Of a stretch of DNA of 64,000 nt, positions 51,110 to 59,647 are shown one piece after another. Made by a program: the position numbers and the translations under genes. Location: NCBI GenBank assembly GCA_900762325.1, contig CAAFGG010000048.1, positions 34,780 through 98,779 of the forward strand. The letters are read 5' to 3'. The notes beneath the pieces were generated by a model. The model made no database searches. It was not told the origin of the DNA and saw only the letters and a program-made list of their open reading frames with translations. Position 1 is the stretch's first letter. Each line of letters starts with the position of its first letter. The stretch comes from an uncultured Collinsella sp. GTDB lineage: Bacteria; Actinomycetota; Coriobacteriia; Coriobacteriales; Coriobacteriaceae.

Positions 51110-52257
51110 AAGGGCTTTCTCTGCAATGGCGCATAACAATCATGACGGCACTGTTAACGTGTGCGGCATGCGTGCTGACGAACTGCCTGGTCGGCTATAC
51201 GGGCATGCGCTACATGGATGCCATCGGCAGTGACATCTCGGCCTTTAACGCAACCGGCGAAGATTCGCCCCAGGCGTTCGACCCAACGAAAGCGACCCTC
51301 GATGAAAAGGTCACGATCGTCGTAAACGACGCACAGGAGTCTTTTGGCACGACAACCTGGTGCATCACGGCTGGAATCACACTCCTTGGCGGCGTGCTGG
51401 CATACTTTGTGAGCGGCCGTGCACTTAAACCGCTACGGGCTTTTGCAGCCCAGGTTGAACGCGTGCAGCCTGACAACCTAAGCGAAATCAGACTCAATGA
51501 AGATGTGCCCACCGAGCTACAACGATGCAGCGCCTCTTTCAACGACATGATCGCCCGTCTTGGCGAAGGGTTCTCTGCACAGCGCCAGTTTACCGGCAAC
51601 GCCGCACACGAGCTGCGCACCCCGCTCGCCCTTATGCAGGCACAGATTGAACTATTCATCTCCGAGCACTCCGGTTTGCAACCCGAAACAGCCGAGCTGC
51701 TCGACCTGTTACAAGAACAAACCGAGCGCATGTCTCGAATGGCCAAGGTATTGCTCGAGATGAGTGAGCTCCGCAGCATTCCTTGCGAGGACGATGTTGA
51801 ACTTGGTCCCTTGTCCGAAGAGGTCCTCACCGACCTTGCGCCACTTGCCGAAAATAAGGGCATAGCCCTCAATTGTGCTGGAGACGCTTTAGTAATCGGG
51901 AGCGACACGCTCCTCTATCGGCTGGTGTTTAACCTGGTCGAAAATGCCATCCGTTACAGCCGCCCCGGCTCGACTGTCAACGTCTCCATCTGCGACAACA
52001 ACAGCCGCGTGTTCCTGCGAGTCGAGGACCAGGGCCCGGGAATACCCAAGCAGTACCGCGAGAGCATCTTCCAACCGTTCTTTCGCCTGGATAAATCCCG
52101 CAGCAGGGCATACGGCGGCGCAGGACTCGGACTCGCGCTCGTTTGGGAGATTGCAGCGCTTCACGGTGGCGCTGTAGAGGTCGAAGCAAGTTCCGAGAAC
52201 GGGACCACTATGCTCGCAAGCCTTCCAAAACGATCCGCAGCATTAACCGATCAGTAA
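51106..52257 (+). CDS. Sensor histidine kinase partner
   Basis: 383 aa. Span 1 (about 9-31), an extracellular loop of about 55 residues, span 2 (about 86-106), and a HAMP-like region (GRALKPLRAFAAQVERVQPDN) precede HisKA with GNAAHELRTPLALMQAQ (phospho-His about 168). HATPase_c follows with NLVENAIRYS, VEDQGPGIP and GGAGLGLAL. All catalytic boxes are present. It is translationally coupled to the response regulator (ATGA). The small sensor loop gives no hint of ligand. Confidence 0.94.
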   Translation: MKGLSLQWRITIMTALLTCAACVLTNCLVGYTGMRYMDAIGSDISAFNATGEDSPQAFDPTKATLDEKVTIVVNDAQESFGTTTWCITAGITLLGGVLAYFVSGRALKPLRAFAAQVERVQPDNLSEIRLNEDVPTELQRCSASFNDMIARLGEGFSAQRQFTGNAAHELRTPLALMQAQIELFISEHSGLQPETAELLDLLQEQTERMSRMAKVLLEMSELRSIPCEDDVELGPLSEEVLTDLAPLAENKGIALNCAGDALVIGSDTLLYRLVFNLVENAIRYSRPGSTVNVSICDNNSRVFLRVEDQGPGIPKQYRESIFQPFFRLDKSRSRAYGGAGLGLALVWEIAALHGGAVEVEASSENGTTMLASLPKRSAALTDQ

Positions 52258-52260
52258 AAC

Positions 52261-52298
52261 GAGAGGGGTCCCGCACACGTTTGCGCGGAACCCCTCTC
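52261..52298 (-). terminator. Terminator associated with the guaA relic
   Basis: On the minus strand a 14-bp stem with one mismatch (GAGAGGGGTTCCGC) is followed by GTTTTAC. It lies 32 bases after the guaA relic's stop codon, so it is probably the original guaA terminator. It could also serve the sensor kinase gene. Confidence 0.78.
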
Positions 52299-52330
52299 CG
52301 TCAATGCAATTCGCCCAAAAGAGTAGAAGT

Positions 52331-52402
52331 TTACTCCCACTCGACCGTGCCGACAGGCTTAGGCGTGAGGTCGTAGCACACGCGGCAGATACCGGGGACC
52401 TC
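52331..52402 (-). pseudogene. guaA: 3'-terminal relic of guaA (GMP synthase)
   Basis: On the minus strand 23 codons plus TAA read EVPGICRVCYDLTPKPVGTV then EWE. This matches the C-terminus of GMP synthase (EVxGxNRVVYDIxxKPPGTIEWE pattern in E. coli and B. subtilis). Directly upstream in this frame a TAA occurs within four codons and no GuaA-like sequence remains. No other part of guaA is in the window. Its own terminator follows. A 3'-end fragment with an abrupt 5' break is what remains when an element integrates at the guaA 3' end, a known attachment site. Confidence 0.82.
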
Positions 52403-52505
52403 CCTTTATACGTTCGGCACAATCGTAGGCGATACCCACAAATTCCAGTCCCGAGCAACAAGAGTACAATTGCTGCTAGTGTTGCCAGCTGTTGGGAGAT
52501 GGAAG

Positions 52506-53510
52506 ATGGACTGCGATGGCTACCCATGCGTTCCCATGCCGTTGATGTGCACCGCCTTTGTGCCGGGGCAGATTGACGCTGCGGTTGCAGGCATTTCCGA
52601 CCCCGATTCACGCGCCATCGCCACGGCAGAAGCGCTGTACTTTCGCGGACAGGCCGCACTCGCCGCCAAGACAGCACGCCCCTATCTTGACGCCACCGAC
52701 CCCGCACTGCGCTATTCCGCATGCTTTATCTGCGGATATGCCAGTCTGTCGCTCAACCGTATCGCCGATGCCCGCCGTTGCCTTGCTGGCATCCTCGATA
52801 CGCCGGCCGACGAGGAATCACCCGCCGTCCACGCCACGCATATCCTGTTCGCCTCGGCCGCGAGCGTCCTGCTGCACTTGCCTTCCCCGTATTCCGCCGA
52901 AGAGTTTTATCCGCTTGCGGCGCATCTGCCCGAAGGCCTGCGCCTGTTCGCCAGCTACGTGATGGCGCATGCCCTGTACCTGCGCGGCGAATATGGCCGC
53001 AGTCTGGGCATGGCGGAAAACGCCCTGATCATGAAACAGGGAAGCTATCCCATCTCGGAACTGTTCCTGCACCTGGCAGCTTCTATGGCCTGCATGAGTC
53101 TCAAAGACGTCGACGCCGCAAGGACGCATTTCGGAGCTGCTTGGAACATTGCGCGTCCCGACGGCCTTATCGAGCTCATCGGCGAGCACCACGGCCTTTT
53201 ACAGGGGCTCATCGAGGCGTGCCTAAAAACGCAATACCCCGACGATTTCGCTCGCATCATCGAGATCACATACCGCTTCAGCTACGGTTGGCGGCGCATC
53301 CACAACCCCGATTCGGGCGAGGACGTTGCCGACGATTTAACGACCACAGAGTTCACCATGGCCATGCTCGCCTGCCGCGGATGGACCAACGCTGAAATCG
53401 CACGCCATATGGGAGTATCGCCGGGCACCGTCAAAAACCGCCTATCCGGCGTATACGCAAAGCTTGGCATCGGCACACGCGCCGAGCTGGTCGCGCACAT
53501 GTTGCGTTAG
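52506..53510 (+). CDS. LuxR-type transcriptional regulator with a TPR-like N-terminus
   Basis: 334 aa. Residues 1-270 are helical with repeated A-rich pairs reminiscent of TPRs (AIATAEALYFRGQAALAAKTARPYL, YSACFICGYASLSLNRIADARRCL). The C-terminal LuxR HTH is LTTTEFTMAMLACRGWTNAEIARHMGVSPGTVKNRLSGVYAKLGIGTRAELVAHM (about 279-333). No receiver or autoinducer domain is present. It lies immediately upstream of the giant surface protein gene and may control it. The ATG at 52506 follows GGGAGAT; it starts 103 bases after the guaA relic. Confidence 0.85.
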   Translation: MDCDGYPCVPMPLMCTAFVPGQIDAAVAGISDPDSRAIATAEALYFRGQAALAAKTARPYLDATDPALRYSACFICGYASLSLNRIADARRCLAGILDTPADEESPAVHATHILFASAASVLLHLPSPYSAEEFYPLAAHLPEGLRLFASYVMAHALYLRGEYGRSLGMAENALIMKQGSYPISELFLHLAASMACMSLKDVDAARTHFGAAWNIARPDGLIELIGEHHGLLQGLIEACLKTQYPDDFARIIEITYRFSYGWRRIHNPDSGEDVADDLTTTEFTMAMLACRGWTNAEIARHMGVSPGTVKNRLSGVYAKLGIGTRAELVAHMLR

Positions 53511-53665
53511 CGACCGGGCTGCCAAGCGCATCGAACGCGTTCCGGAACCCGGCGCTTCGCTCGATCAATTTGGACATTTTGACCCTTGAACGGCACTACC
53601 GCCACGGGGCGCCTTCTCGCACAATTGGATTATTTCCACCGATATTTGCGGGATGGGAGCCCAAG

Positions 53666-56600
53666 ATGCTTGATCGCCGTTCGTTACTTGTTGCCGGAGC
53701 GTCCTCACTAGCGAGCATCATGTTGCCTCGCGTGCCGGGAAGCGAAAATGCCTTCCTGCTGCCGTTCGCGCCCACCGCGGCCTATGCCGACGAAAAAGAC
53801 CCCTTCAGGGTGCTCGTTCTCTCGCGCACCATGTTTGGTGTGGTCGTGGTCGACGTCGCCAACAAGAATATGCCCATCAAGGGAGCGCAGGTCACGCTCA
53901 CGTCGCGCTACGCCGCAGGCAAGCAGCTCGCCGCCACGACCGATGACGAAGGCACCGCCATCTTTGAGATTGCCTCGCTTTCGGAAGGCTACGTAGACGA
54001 GGCAAAGCTCCTTGACGCGTACGACTTTAACGGCGGCATCTCCATTAGCATGGCGGGCTACCGCGATGTCGAGATTCCCCTTGCGCGTATCCAGGGCGGC
54101 ACCGCCATAACCGCGCCCACGCGTCCGCTTTCCGACGGCGAGCCGTACTTCCGCCAGCTCACATTCGACGAATGGGACATCCAGTACGCTGAAGCCACGT
54201 TCATGGCATTGCCGAAGGACGACACGGCAAACGAGCAGCCCGATACGCACGCATTTACCGTGCAGGCTCATCTGCCGCAGGGCGGGCAGGCAACATTGCA
54301 TATCAATAAAGTGATGCCCGCTGCGGGCAGCTCAACCGAAACCGTCACGCAGATTGGTCAGATCAAGGCCAGCGCATCGAGCGCGGATAATCTGGCGACG
54401 TTCACACTCGAAGACAAGTTCCTCGATGCAGCGTCGAGCCTTCTGGAAGAAGGATGCAAGCTGCGCTTTGTCCTCGACTACCAGGACAAAACCTACACGC
54501 TCTCCTCCCCCATGGCCGTTGTTACCGCGCCGGCGGCAAAGGCGGAATCCGGATCGACCACTATCGTCCCCACCACTATGGACCAAGAGATCACTCCGTT
54601 TGATTTCCCCGCATCGTTTCCCGGCATCGGTGGTAATAAGTTCACGTGCTGGATGCCCTCGTTCCCCATTCTGTTCGATTTCTCGTTTGCCGGGTACGTA
54701 CTGTTTGGCGGAGGATACAAACCAGCCAGCTATATGAACGATTCGGGCAACCCTGATCCGGAATACTGGAAGAAATCGCCGCGCGAGTCGGGCGCCAAAC
54801 AGGCAAACCGCTACCTCGACGAAATGGAAGGGAAGTGGAATCAGTACAAAAGTATGAGTGCCGGTTCGGGCACCGATCCAAGAAACACCAAGCTCCTTCG
54901 CCACCATTGCACGCCGCTGTTCACGATGGATATCGCCACACAGCTGTACGGCTCGCTCGCCTACGATTGGGTGGGCAAAACCTGGGGTAACAACAACGAC
55001 CCCGCATACGGCAATATTAAGGCCCTCTTCCAGGTAAGAACCGACCTCAATTGGACCGAGCAGTTTACCCTAGGACCGGTGCCGTTTTTCCTAAACGTCA
55101 ACCCCTGGGTGCTGGCGAAGCTGGCGCTCGCCGTGGGTGCCCACACGCACGGCAGCGGCGCGGCGTTTTTCAATAACATTTCGCTCGACTATTCAAACAC
55201 GTCGGGCTCGTTCACCATCCAGATCGGGCTTGCCGTCACCTTTGGCGCCGGCGTTGCAGGCGTCGCTTCGTCCGCCGTGCGCGGCGCCGCATCCCTCACG
55301 CTGTTCATTGGGTACGAGAAGGCAGATGGACACCAGCTTCCGCGACTGCGCGTAGGTGCAGACGTCGATGTCGATGTGATACTCCAGTTCGTGATGTTCA
55401 AGTGGACCACCAAGGCTTGGTCGGGGTCGTGGCCCACACTCCTCGATTCGTGGAATATGTCGGTGAACAACGGCGACCAGTATGTACTCCAGCGCTCTGA
55501 GCTCGCATTGGGTGGAGATACGCCCTATACACTAGATGCCTGCTTCGGCTCAGCCGGCAACGCCGAGGCGGGCGGCGTGCCGCAATTTATCGCATCGGCC
55601 ACCATCGTCACCAACGCCGAGCTGCTCGCACGCGCCGAGGTTAAGGCCACTGCCGTAAACGTCGCTTCTGTCGTACGCGATTGGAATCAAGCGGTCACGC
55701 GTATTGAGCTCGAGGCGGATGCAGAGAGCGACGACACGGGACAGGTCGAACATTTCGTCCATGCACTGATGGAAAACGACGAAAACGCCGCGCCGATGTA
55801 CGAGTACGCCTATATCGGCCAGACGACGAACGCCGTTGCTGACCCGAACGCCAATTCTGCCGGCGTGTCGGAGGACGAGCGTGGCGGCATCAAACCCTCG
55901 AGCGACAACGTGCTGTTTGCTGGCGTGCTCAGCGAAGCTCACATGAAGCTGGCAAGGATTGCCGGCGTAGAATGCCTGTTCCGTATCGCCTCGGTGCGCT
56001 ACGGCGACAATGGTCGCTCGCGCCTGGTGGTGCACACAAAGGCAAACGGCACGTGGTCCGCTCCCACGCCCGTGGACTTTCCCCTTGGGTTTGGCGAGGG
56101 CGATGTGGAGCGCAACGGCATATTCGATTACGACTTCGACGTGGTGGAATATACAGACGGAAGAGGAAACCAGGACGCCTACGTGCTGCTGGTCTCGGGC
56201 GAGCGCCCCGCCGGCGACAACACCCTTTTCGATACGGCGAGCACATCCGGCATACTGTCCGTTGTGCGCCTGCGCATAAGCAACGACGAAGTTCGCGTGA
56301 TATCGCACACGTCGTGGCGCAGCATCTCGCGCGGCCGCCTTCAGGAGGATGGCTACCATTGCCTGCAGTGCCCGCGTATCACGGTGGGCAAGACGCTGGT
56401 CGACGGGCGCCTGTCGGGCGCTTACCTCCACCGCCGCGGAACCACCGCAGAGAAGGCGCTCGGCAGCGAGGCCGAGGTTGCGCTGGAATGCTTTACCCTG
56501 TGGTCGGATAATTTGGGCGACAGTCTCACGTTCCGTCAGGTCCTCCACTTTCCGCAGGCACCATCGAGCATCGAGCTGGGCGCGCCCGAGAATATCAACG

Positions 56601-58051
56601 GCAAAATGGTGGTGCCCGTTGCATACGAGACTGCAGGCGGTTGTGGCTGCGCGTCGTACGCCGTGATCGGCCAGTCCATCGCGGGTTGGGGCGTTATGTC
56701 GCCAGATGCCACAGTACCCCACGCGGTGCCGTGGCCACAACATTCTGGCTTTTTGGCAACCGTCAACGAGCAACTGCAGCATATTACTTGGACGCGAGGC
56801 GCATCGGCATTTGCAACGCAGCCCGTGGGTGCCGCAGGCTGTGGCCCAGCATCGTTTAGCGTAAGCAACAACGGCAGGTGCGTACTCTATGTAGAGAACA
56901 CCGATGGCAAGGTGGGACAAACCTACGACGAAGAAGGCAACCCGGTAGCAGTGATGGGCAAGCACTTCCGCATCTTCGCCAGCACCTTGGCAGGCGATCT
57001 GTTTACGGAGCCGTTCGTGATGTGCGAGCTAGACCATCCCGTCGATCAGATAACGACATTTTTAACGTCGGGAGGCATGCTCTCCGCGCTCGCCACGCAC
57101 ATTGTGAGCGCGGAGAAGAGCGAGGCAGAGCTGCACGGCATCGAAGTGCCCTTGGTGGCGTGTGCCACTCCGACGGGCGCGGTCGCTACCTCGGGCGCGG
57201 TGGTGCCCGGAGCAGCAGGCGAATCCTTCATGGTCACGGTGCGAAACGACGGCAACACCTTGCTGACCGCCGGCACGATCGATCTATACCGAGAGGGCTC
57301 CAGCCAGCCGTTCTCCAGCGCATCCATCGGATTCGGAATGAACGCACGCATGGCTTCGATCTACGATCCAGAGCTTGCCGAGGACGCTTCGGCCAACGAC
57401 ATGGCACATGTGAAGTACGCGCTCGAGACGCTGGGCGCACGTTTTGCAACGCACCCGCTGGTAGCCGACAACGGCAACGCCGTGCTGGCACCGGGTTGCA
57501 CGGCACAGTTCCGCATGAGCTTCGCCATCCCCGAGAGTTGGAGCGACGAAGTGGGCAAACGCGTAACGCTGTATGCGAAGGCACGTAATCTGGTGGCGCT
57601 CGATCCCGTAACGCTCGAGGAAATTCGACCGGGCGCAAACTCGACGCTGGGTGCCGTACTGCACGAGCTTCATGTGCCCGACGCGGCATGCGAACGCTCA
57701 AAAGTTCAGGTCGGCGTATGCGACAGCGCGGATACGACGGGGCTTCACGATGCACCGATGACGGCGGACGGCGGTGGCGACTCGAGTGGCGGCGGTACTG
57801 ACAAGGGCGGCGACTCCGGCGGAAGCAGCTCCGGTGGCGGCAGTGGCTCTGGCAGCGGCAAGGATCACGGCAATAACAAGCATTCCGGAAAAGCGGGCGT
57901 GCTTGCGGGCACGAGCGATGTCAACGCTCCCCTCATGGCAGCCGCTGCAGCACTCGCCGCAGCTGGCGCCGGCCTTGTCGCCTACAGCGCCCGCCGCACG
58001 GCGCTCGAAAACGACACCGCCGATGAGATCAATTCGGATAGGCCTCGCTAG
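53666..58051 (+). CDS. Giant membrane-anchored surface protein with Tat-like signal
   Basis: 1461 aa. MLDRRSLLVAGASSLASIMLP resembles a twin-arginine signal (DRRSLL), with a likely cleavage after AYA (near 44-46). An Ig/CarboxypepD_reg-like segment follows (VVVVDVANKNMPIKGAQVTLTS, about 60-110). The long middle region is beta-rich and not recognised. Near the end is a Gly/Ser/Asp-rich linker (nt 57768-57890), then a C-terminal span (about 1418-1440) and a short RR tail, a common actinobacterial surface-anchor layout; there is no LPxTG. The ATG at 53666 has GGGAG upstream. It is a candidate adhesin or host-interaction protein (inference). Confidence 0.82.
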   Translation: MLDRRSLLVAGASSLASIMLPRVPGSENAFLLPFAPTAAYADEKDPFRVLVLSRTMFGVVVVDVANKNMPIKGAQVTLTSRYAAGKQLAATTDDEGTAIFEIASLSEGYVDEAKLLDAYDFNGGISISMAGYRDVEIPLARIQGGTAITAPTRPLSDGEPYFRQLTFDEWDIQYAEATFMALPKDDTANEQPDTHAFTVQAHLPQGGQATLHINKVMPAAGSSTETVTQIGQIKASASSADNLATFTLEDKFLDAASSLLEEGCKLRFVLDYQDKTYTLSSPMAVVTAPAAKAESGSTTIVPTTMDQEITPFDFPASFPGIGGNKFTCWMPSFPILFDFSFAGYVLFGGGYKPASYMNDSGNPDPEYWKKSPRESGAKQANRYLDEMEGKWNQYKSMSAGSGTDPRNTKLLRHHCTPLFTMDIATQLYGSLAYDWVGKTWGNNNDPAYGNIKALFQVRTDLNWTEQFTLGPVPFFLNVNPWVLAKLALAVGAHTHGSGAAFFNNISLDYSNTSGSFTIQIGLAVTFGAGVAGVASSAVRGAASLTLFIGYEKADGHQLPRLRVGADVDVDVILQFVMFKWTTKAWSGSWPTLLDSWNMSVNNGDQYVLQRSELALGGDTPYTLDACFGSAGNAEAGGVPQFIASATIVTNAELLARAEVKATAVNVASVVRDWNQAVTRIELEADAESDDTGQVEHFVHALMENDENAAPMYEYAYIGQTTNAVADPNANSAGVSEDERGGIKPSSDNVLFAGVLSEAHMKLARIAGVECLFRIASVRYGDNGRSRLVVHTKANGTWSAPTPVDFPLGFGEGDVERNGIFDYDFDVVEYTDGRGNQDAYVLLVSGERPAGDNTLFDTASTSGILSVVRLRISNDEVRVISHTSWRSISRGRLQEDGYHCLQCPRITVGKTLVDGRLSGAYLHRRGTTAEKALGSEAEVALECFTLWSDNLGDSLTFRQVLHFPQAPSSIELGAPENINGKMVVPVAYETAGGCGCASYAVIGQSIAGWGVMSPDATVPHAVPWPQHSGFLATVNEQLQHITWTRGASAFATQPVGAAGCGPASFSVSNNGRCVLYVENTDGKVGQTYDEEGNPVAVMGKHFRIFASTLAGDLFTEPFVMCELDHPVDQITTFLTSGGMLSALATHIVSAEKSEAELHGIEVPLVACATPTGAVATSGAVVPGAAGESFMVTVRNDGNTLLTAGTIDLYREGSSQPFSSASIGFGMNARMASIYDPELAEDASANDMAHVKYALETLGARFATHPLVADNGNAVLAPGCTAQFRMSFAIPESWSDEVGKRVTLYAKARNLVALDPVTLEEIRPGANSTLGAVLHELHVPDAACERSKVQVGVCDSADTTGLHDAPMTADGGGDSSGGGTDKGGDSGGSSSGGGSGSGSGKDHGNNKHSGKAGVLAGTSDVNAPLMAAAAALAAAGAGLVAYSARRTALENDTADEINSDRPR

Positions 58052-58104
58052 CTCCTAAATTACCTTTGCGAGAGACGCCGACTCGGCTCATCGAACATCA
58101 AAAA

Positions 58105-58136
58105 AGGGCTGGCCCCGATAACTCGGAGCCAGCCCT
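58105..58136. terminator. Bidirectional terminator between the surface protein and lipoprotein genes
   Basis: AGGGCTGGC pairs with GCCAGCCCT, with further inner pairing CCGA/TCGG. An A-run (58100-58105) gives a T-run on the minus strand. Confidence 0.88.
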
Positions 58137-58163
58137 GAGTCGCCTGACATGGGAATCACAGCG

Positions 58164-59180
58164 CTACTTGAGCTTTAGCGCCTCCATCATGGGCACGGCG
58201 GCGTCCCAATCGATCTTCCAGCCAATCGACACGCGGACGGTTTCACCCGTTGCGGGAGCCGTCGCAAACAGCGTATGGCCGTTGTCGGGACCGGTAAAGC
58301 GCAGCCACGTTATGCCGTTGTACTCGACCTGGTCGGTTGTTGTCTCCTTGCCTTCGTAGACCTGCTCTAGGCTTGCAACCTCTTCCTCCGGCGAGCGCGG
58401 GAAGATGCTGATGTGCAAGCGTCCTCCAGTCTCGTCGTGGAAGAAGTCTGCCTTTTCGTGCTCTTCGTTGGACGAATCCAGCGTGTACCCATCGGCGGCC
58501 TCGATACTGTACGATGCGCAATCGATGCCGGTCATATTGGCCGCGTCACCAGAATCGGCCACACCGCCGGCCGCCTTGAACTCCTTGGTCTCGCACCCCG
58601 TGGTGTCAAAGTGCATGGCCTCATGATTCTTGGCGGGGGCGTAAGCATCTACGAACTCGACAGTGATGGGCCCGTAGTACGCCGTCTTGGGCGCCCAGAA
58701 ATACACGTACTCAACAGTCTCGCCCGGACCGATATCTGGCCTCTCGGAAAGATCGATGCCCTCGTGAAGCTCATCGGGAGCCTCGCTTGCAACGTAATCG
58801 AGCACGGCCGCCTTGCCGGAAGTAAACAACGGGTCGCCTGCCTCAAGATCGCCCTGGGCAGCATGCACGTTAAAGGAGCTAAACGTCCTGTTCTTTGCAT
58901 TGTTGTTGGTGATCTTGACGTGCAGGTAAAAGCCGTCCTGCAGCTTAGCGTCGCCGCGATAGAACGTACCGTGGGCTACCGACTCATAGGTTATACCAGC
59001 TACCTCGACCGTCTGCGACTCATAGGCCTTCTTCTCTACGGGAGCACTGCCGCCGCCCGAGCTGCCAGCCGAGCCACTCGGCGCATTTCCGCCGCAACCG
59101 GTAAGCGTGCAAGCCAGCACGGCCGAAAGCGTCACGGTGGGAATTCCTAACAGCAGCTTCTTCGTCATGGGCTTCATCAT
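58164..59180 (-). CDS. Lipoprotein with DUF4352-like immunoglobulin fold
   Basis: 338 aa. MMKPMTKKLLLGIPTVTLSAVLACTLTGCGGN is a lipoprotein signal (lipobox LTGC, Cys about 29), followed by a Gly/Ser linker. Residues 50-190 look like a DUF4352/DUF5067-type beta-sandwich (GFYLHVKITNNNAKNRTFSSFNVHA, IGPGETVEYVYFWAP). Residues 210-338 form a second domain of unknown type. The ATG is set by AAAGGAG 8 bases upstream. It is convergent with the surface protein gene. Function unknown; extracytoplasmic. Confidence 0.8.
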   Translation of the reverse strand: MMKPMTKKLLLGIPTVTLSAVLACTLTGCGGNAPSGSAGSSGGGSAPVEKKAYESQTVEVAGITYESVAHGTFYRGDAKLQDGFYLHVKITNNNAKNRTFSSFNVHAAQGDLEAGDPLFTSGKAAVLDYVASEAPDELHEGIDLSERPDIGPGETVEYVYFWAPKTAYYGPITVEFVDAYAPAKNHEAMHFDTTGCETKEFKAAGGVADSGDAANMTGIDCASYSIEAADGYTLDSSNEEHEKADFFHDETGGRLHISIFPRSPEEEVASLEQVYEGKETTTDQVEYNGITWLRFTGPDNGHTLFATAPATGETVRVSIGWKIDWDAAVPMMEALKLK

Positions 59181-59479
59181 CCTCACCGCTCCTTTCGGCT
59201 TACAGCTCATCCGTTGCCCGAGTCCCAAGTCGACTCCGTGGCATCGGCCTCCACTATGAGCGTATGGCGAAAAGCAGCGCCGGCGAAGTGACCCGTGGCC
59301 CAACTAGCAACCGCCCAGCATCCCCTATGGACCAAAAAGACTCGTATACGCACGCCCTCGGCCCATAAAATGAGACGCCTGTCCCAATGTTCGATTCAAT
59401 CCAACAATCCGCATGGCACGTTTTTGACAAACGCATCCAACCGCAAACGTAGCAGGACGCATTCGACCGCCTTCAAACT

Positions 59480-59516
59480 TACTCGGACAGAACCGACTCG
59501 GTTTTGTCCGAGTAAA
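59480..59516. promoter_or_regulatory. Near-perfect 37-base hairpin upstream of the topoisomerase genes
   Basis: TTACTCGGACA and TGTCCGAGTAA enclose AACCGA C TCGGTT, so almost the whole segment pairs. It lies 49 bases before the promoter -35 box. It may be a binding site or an end of transcription from upstream. Confidence 0.6.
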
Positions 59517-59564
59517 CGCTGTTCCACCAAATTCCGAACGATTGTTCGATGGATTTCGTGTTAG

Positions 59565-59593
59565 TTGGAATCGCCTATGGGCTGGGCTATGCT
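59565..59593 (+). promoter_or_regulatory. Sigma-70-like promoter of the topoisomerase operon
   Basis: TTGGAA (59565-59570) and TATGCT (59588-59593) are separated by exactly 17 bases, about 55 bases before the ATG. A CAAAGGAGC ribosome site follows. Confidence 0.6.
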
Positions 59594-59647
59594 ACCTTGA
59601 CTATCTATATGACTTAAACGTAGCAAAGGAGCACCGAGAGAGCGAGT

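Larger units (their letters stand above)
59181..59647. other. Gene-free stretch upstream of the topoisomerase pair
   Basis: 467 bases between divergent genes. It holds the lipoprotein promoter region, the hairpin at 59480-59516 and a sigma-70-like promoter at 59565-59593. No gene with a ribosome site was found in it. Confidence 0.7.

Noticed and set aside
53666..58051. LPxTG sortase anchor at the C-terminus of the surface protein
   Set aside because: No LPxTG-like motif was found before the hydrophobic segment; the tail after it is long and charged.
59304..59479. Short open frames between the lipoprotein and topoisomerase genes
   Set aside because: No ribosome site, no hydrophobic or family motif, and they overlap the regulatory region.
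52403..59647. A complete genomic island beginning at the guaA relic
   Set aside because: No integrase, excisionase or second copy of the guaA end was found in the window; only the scar is supported.
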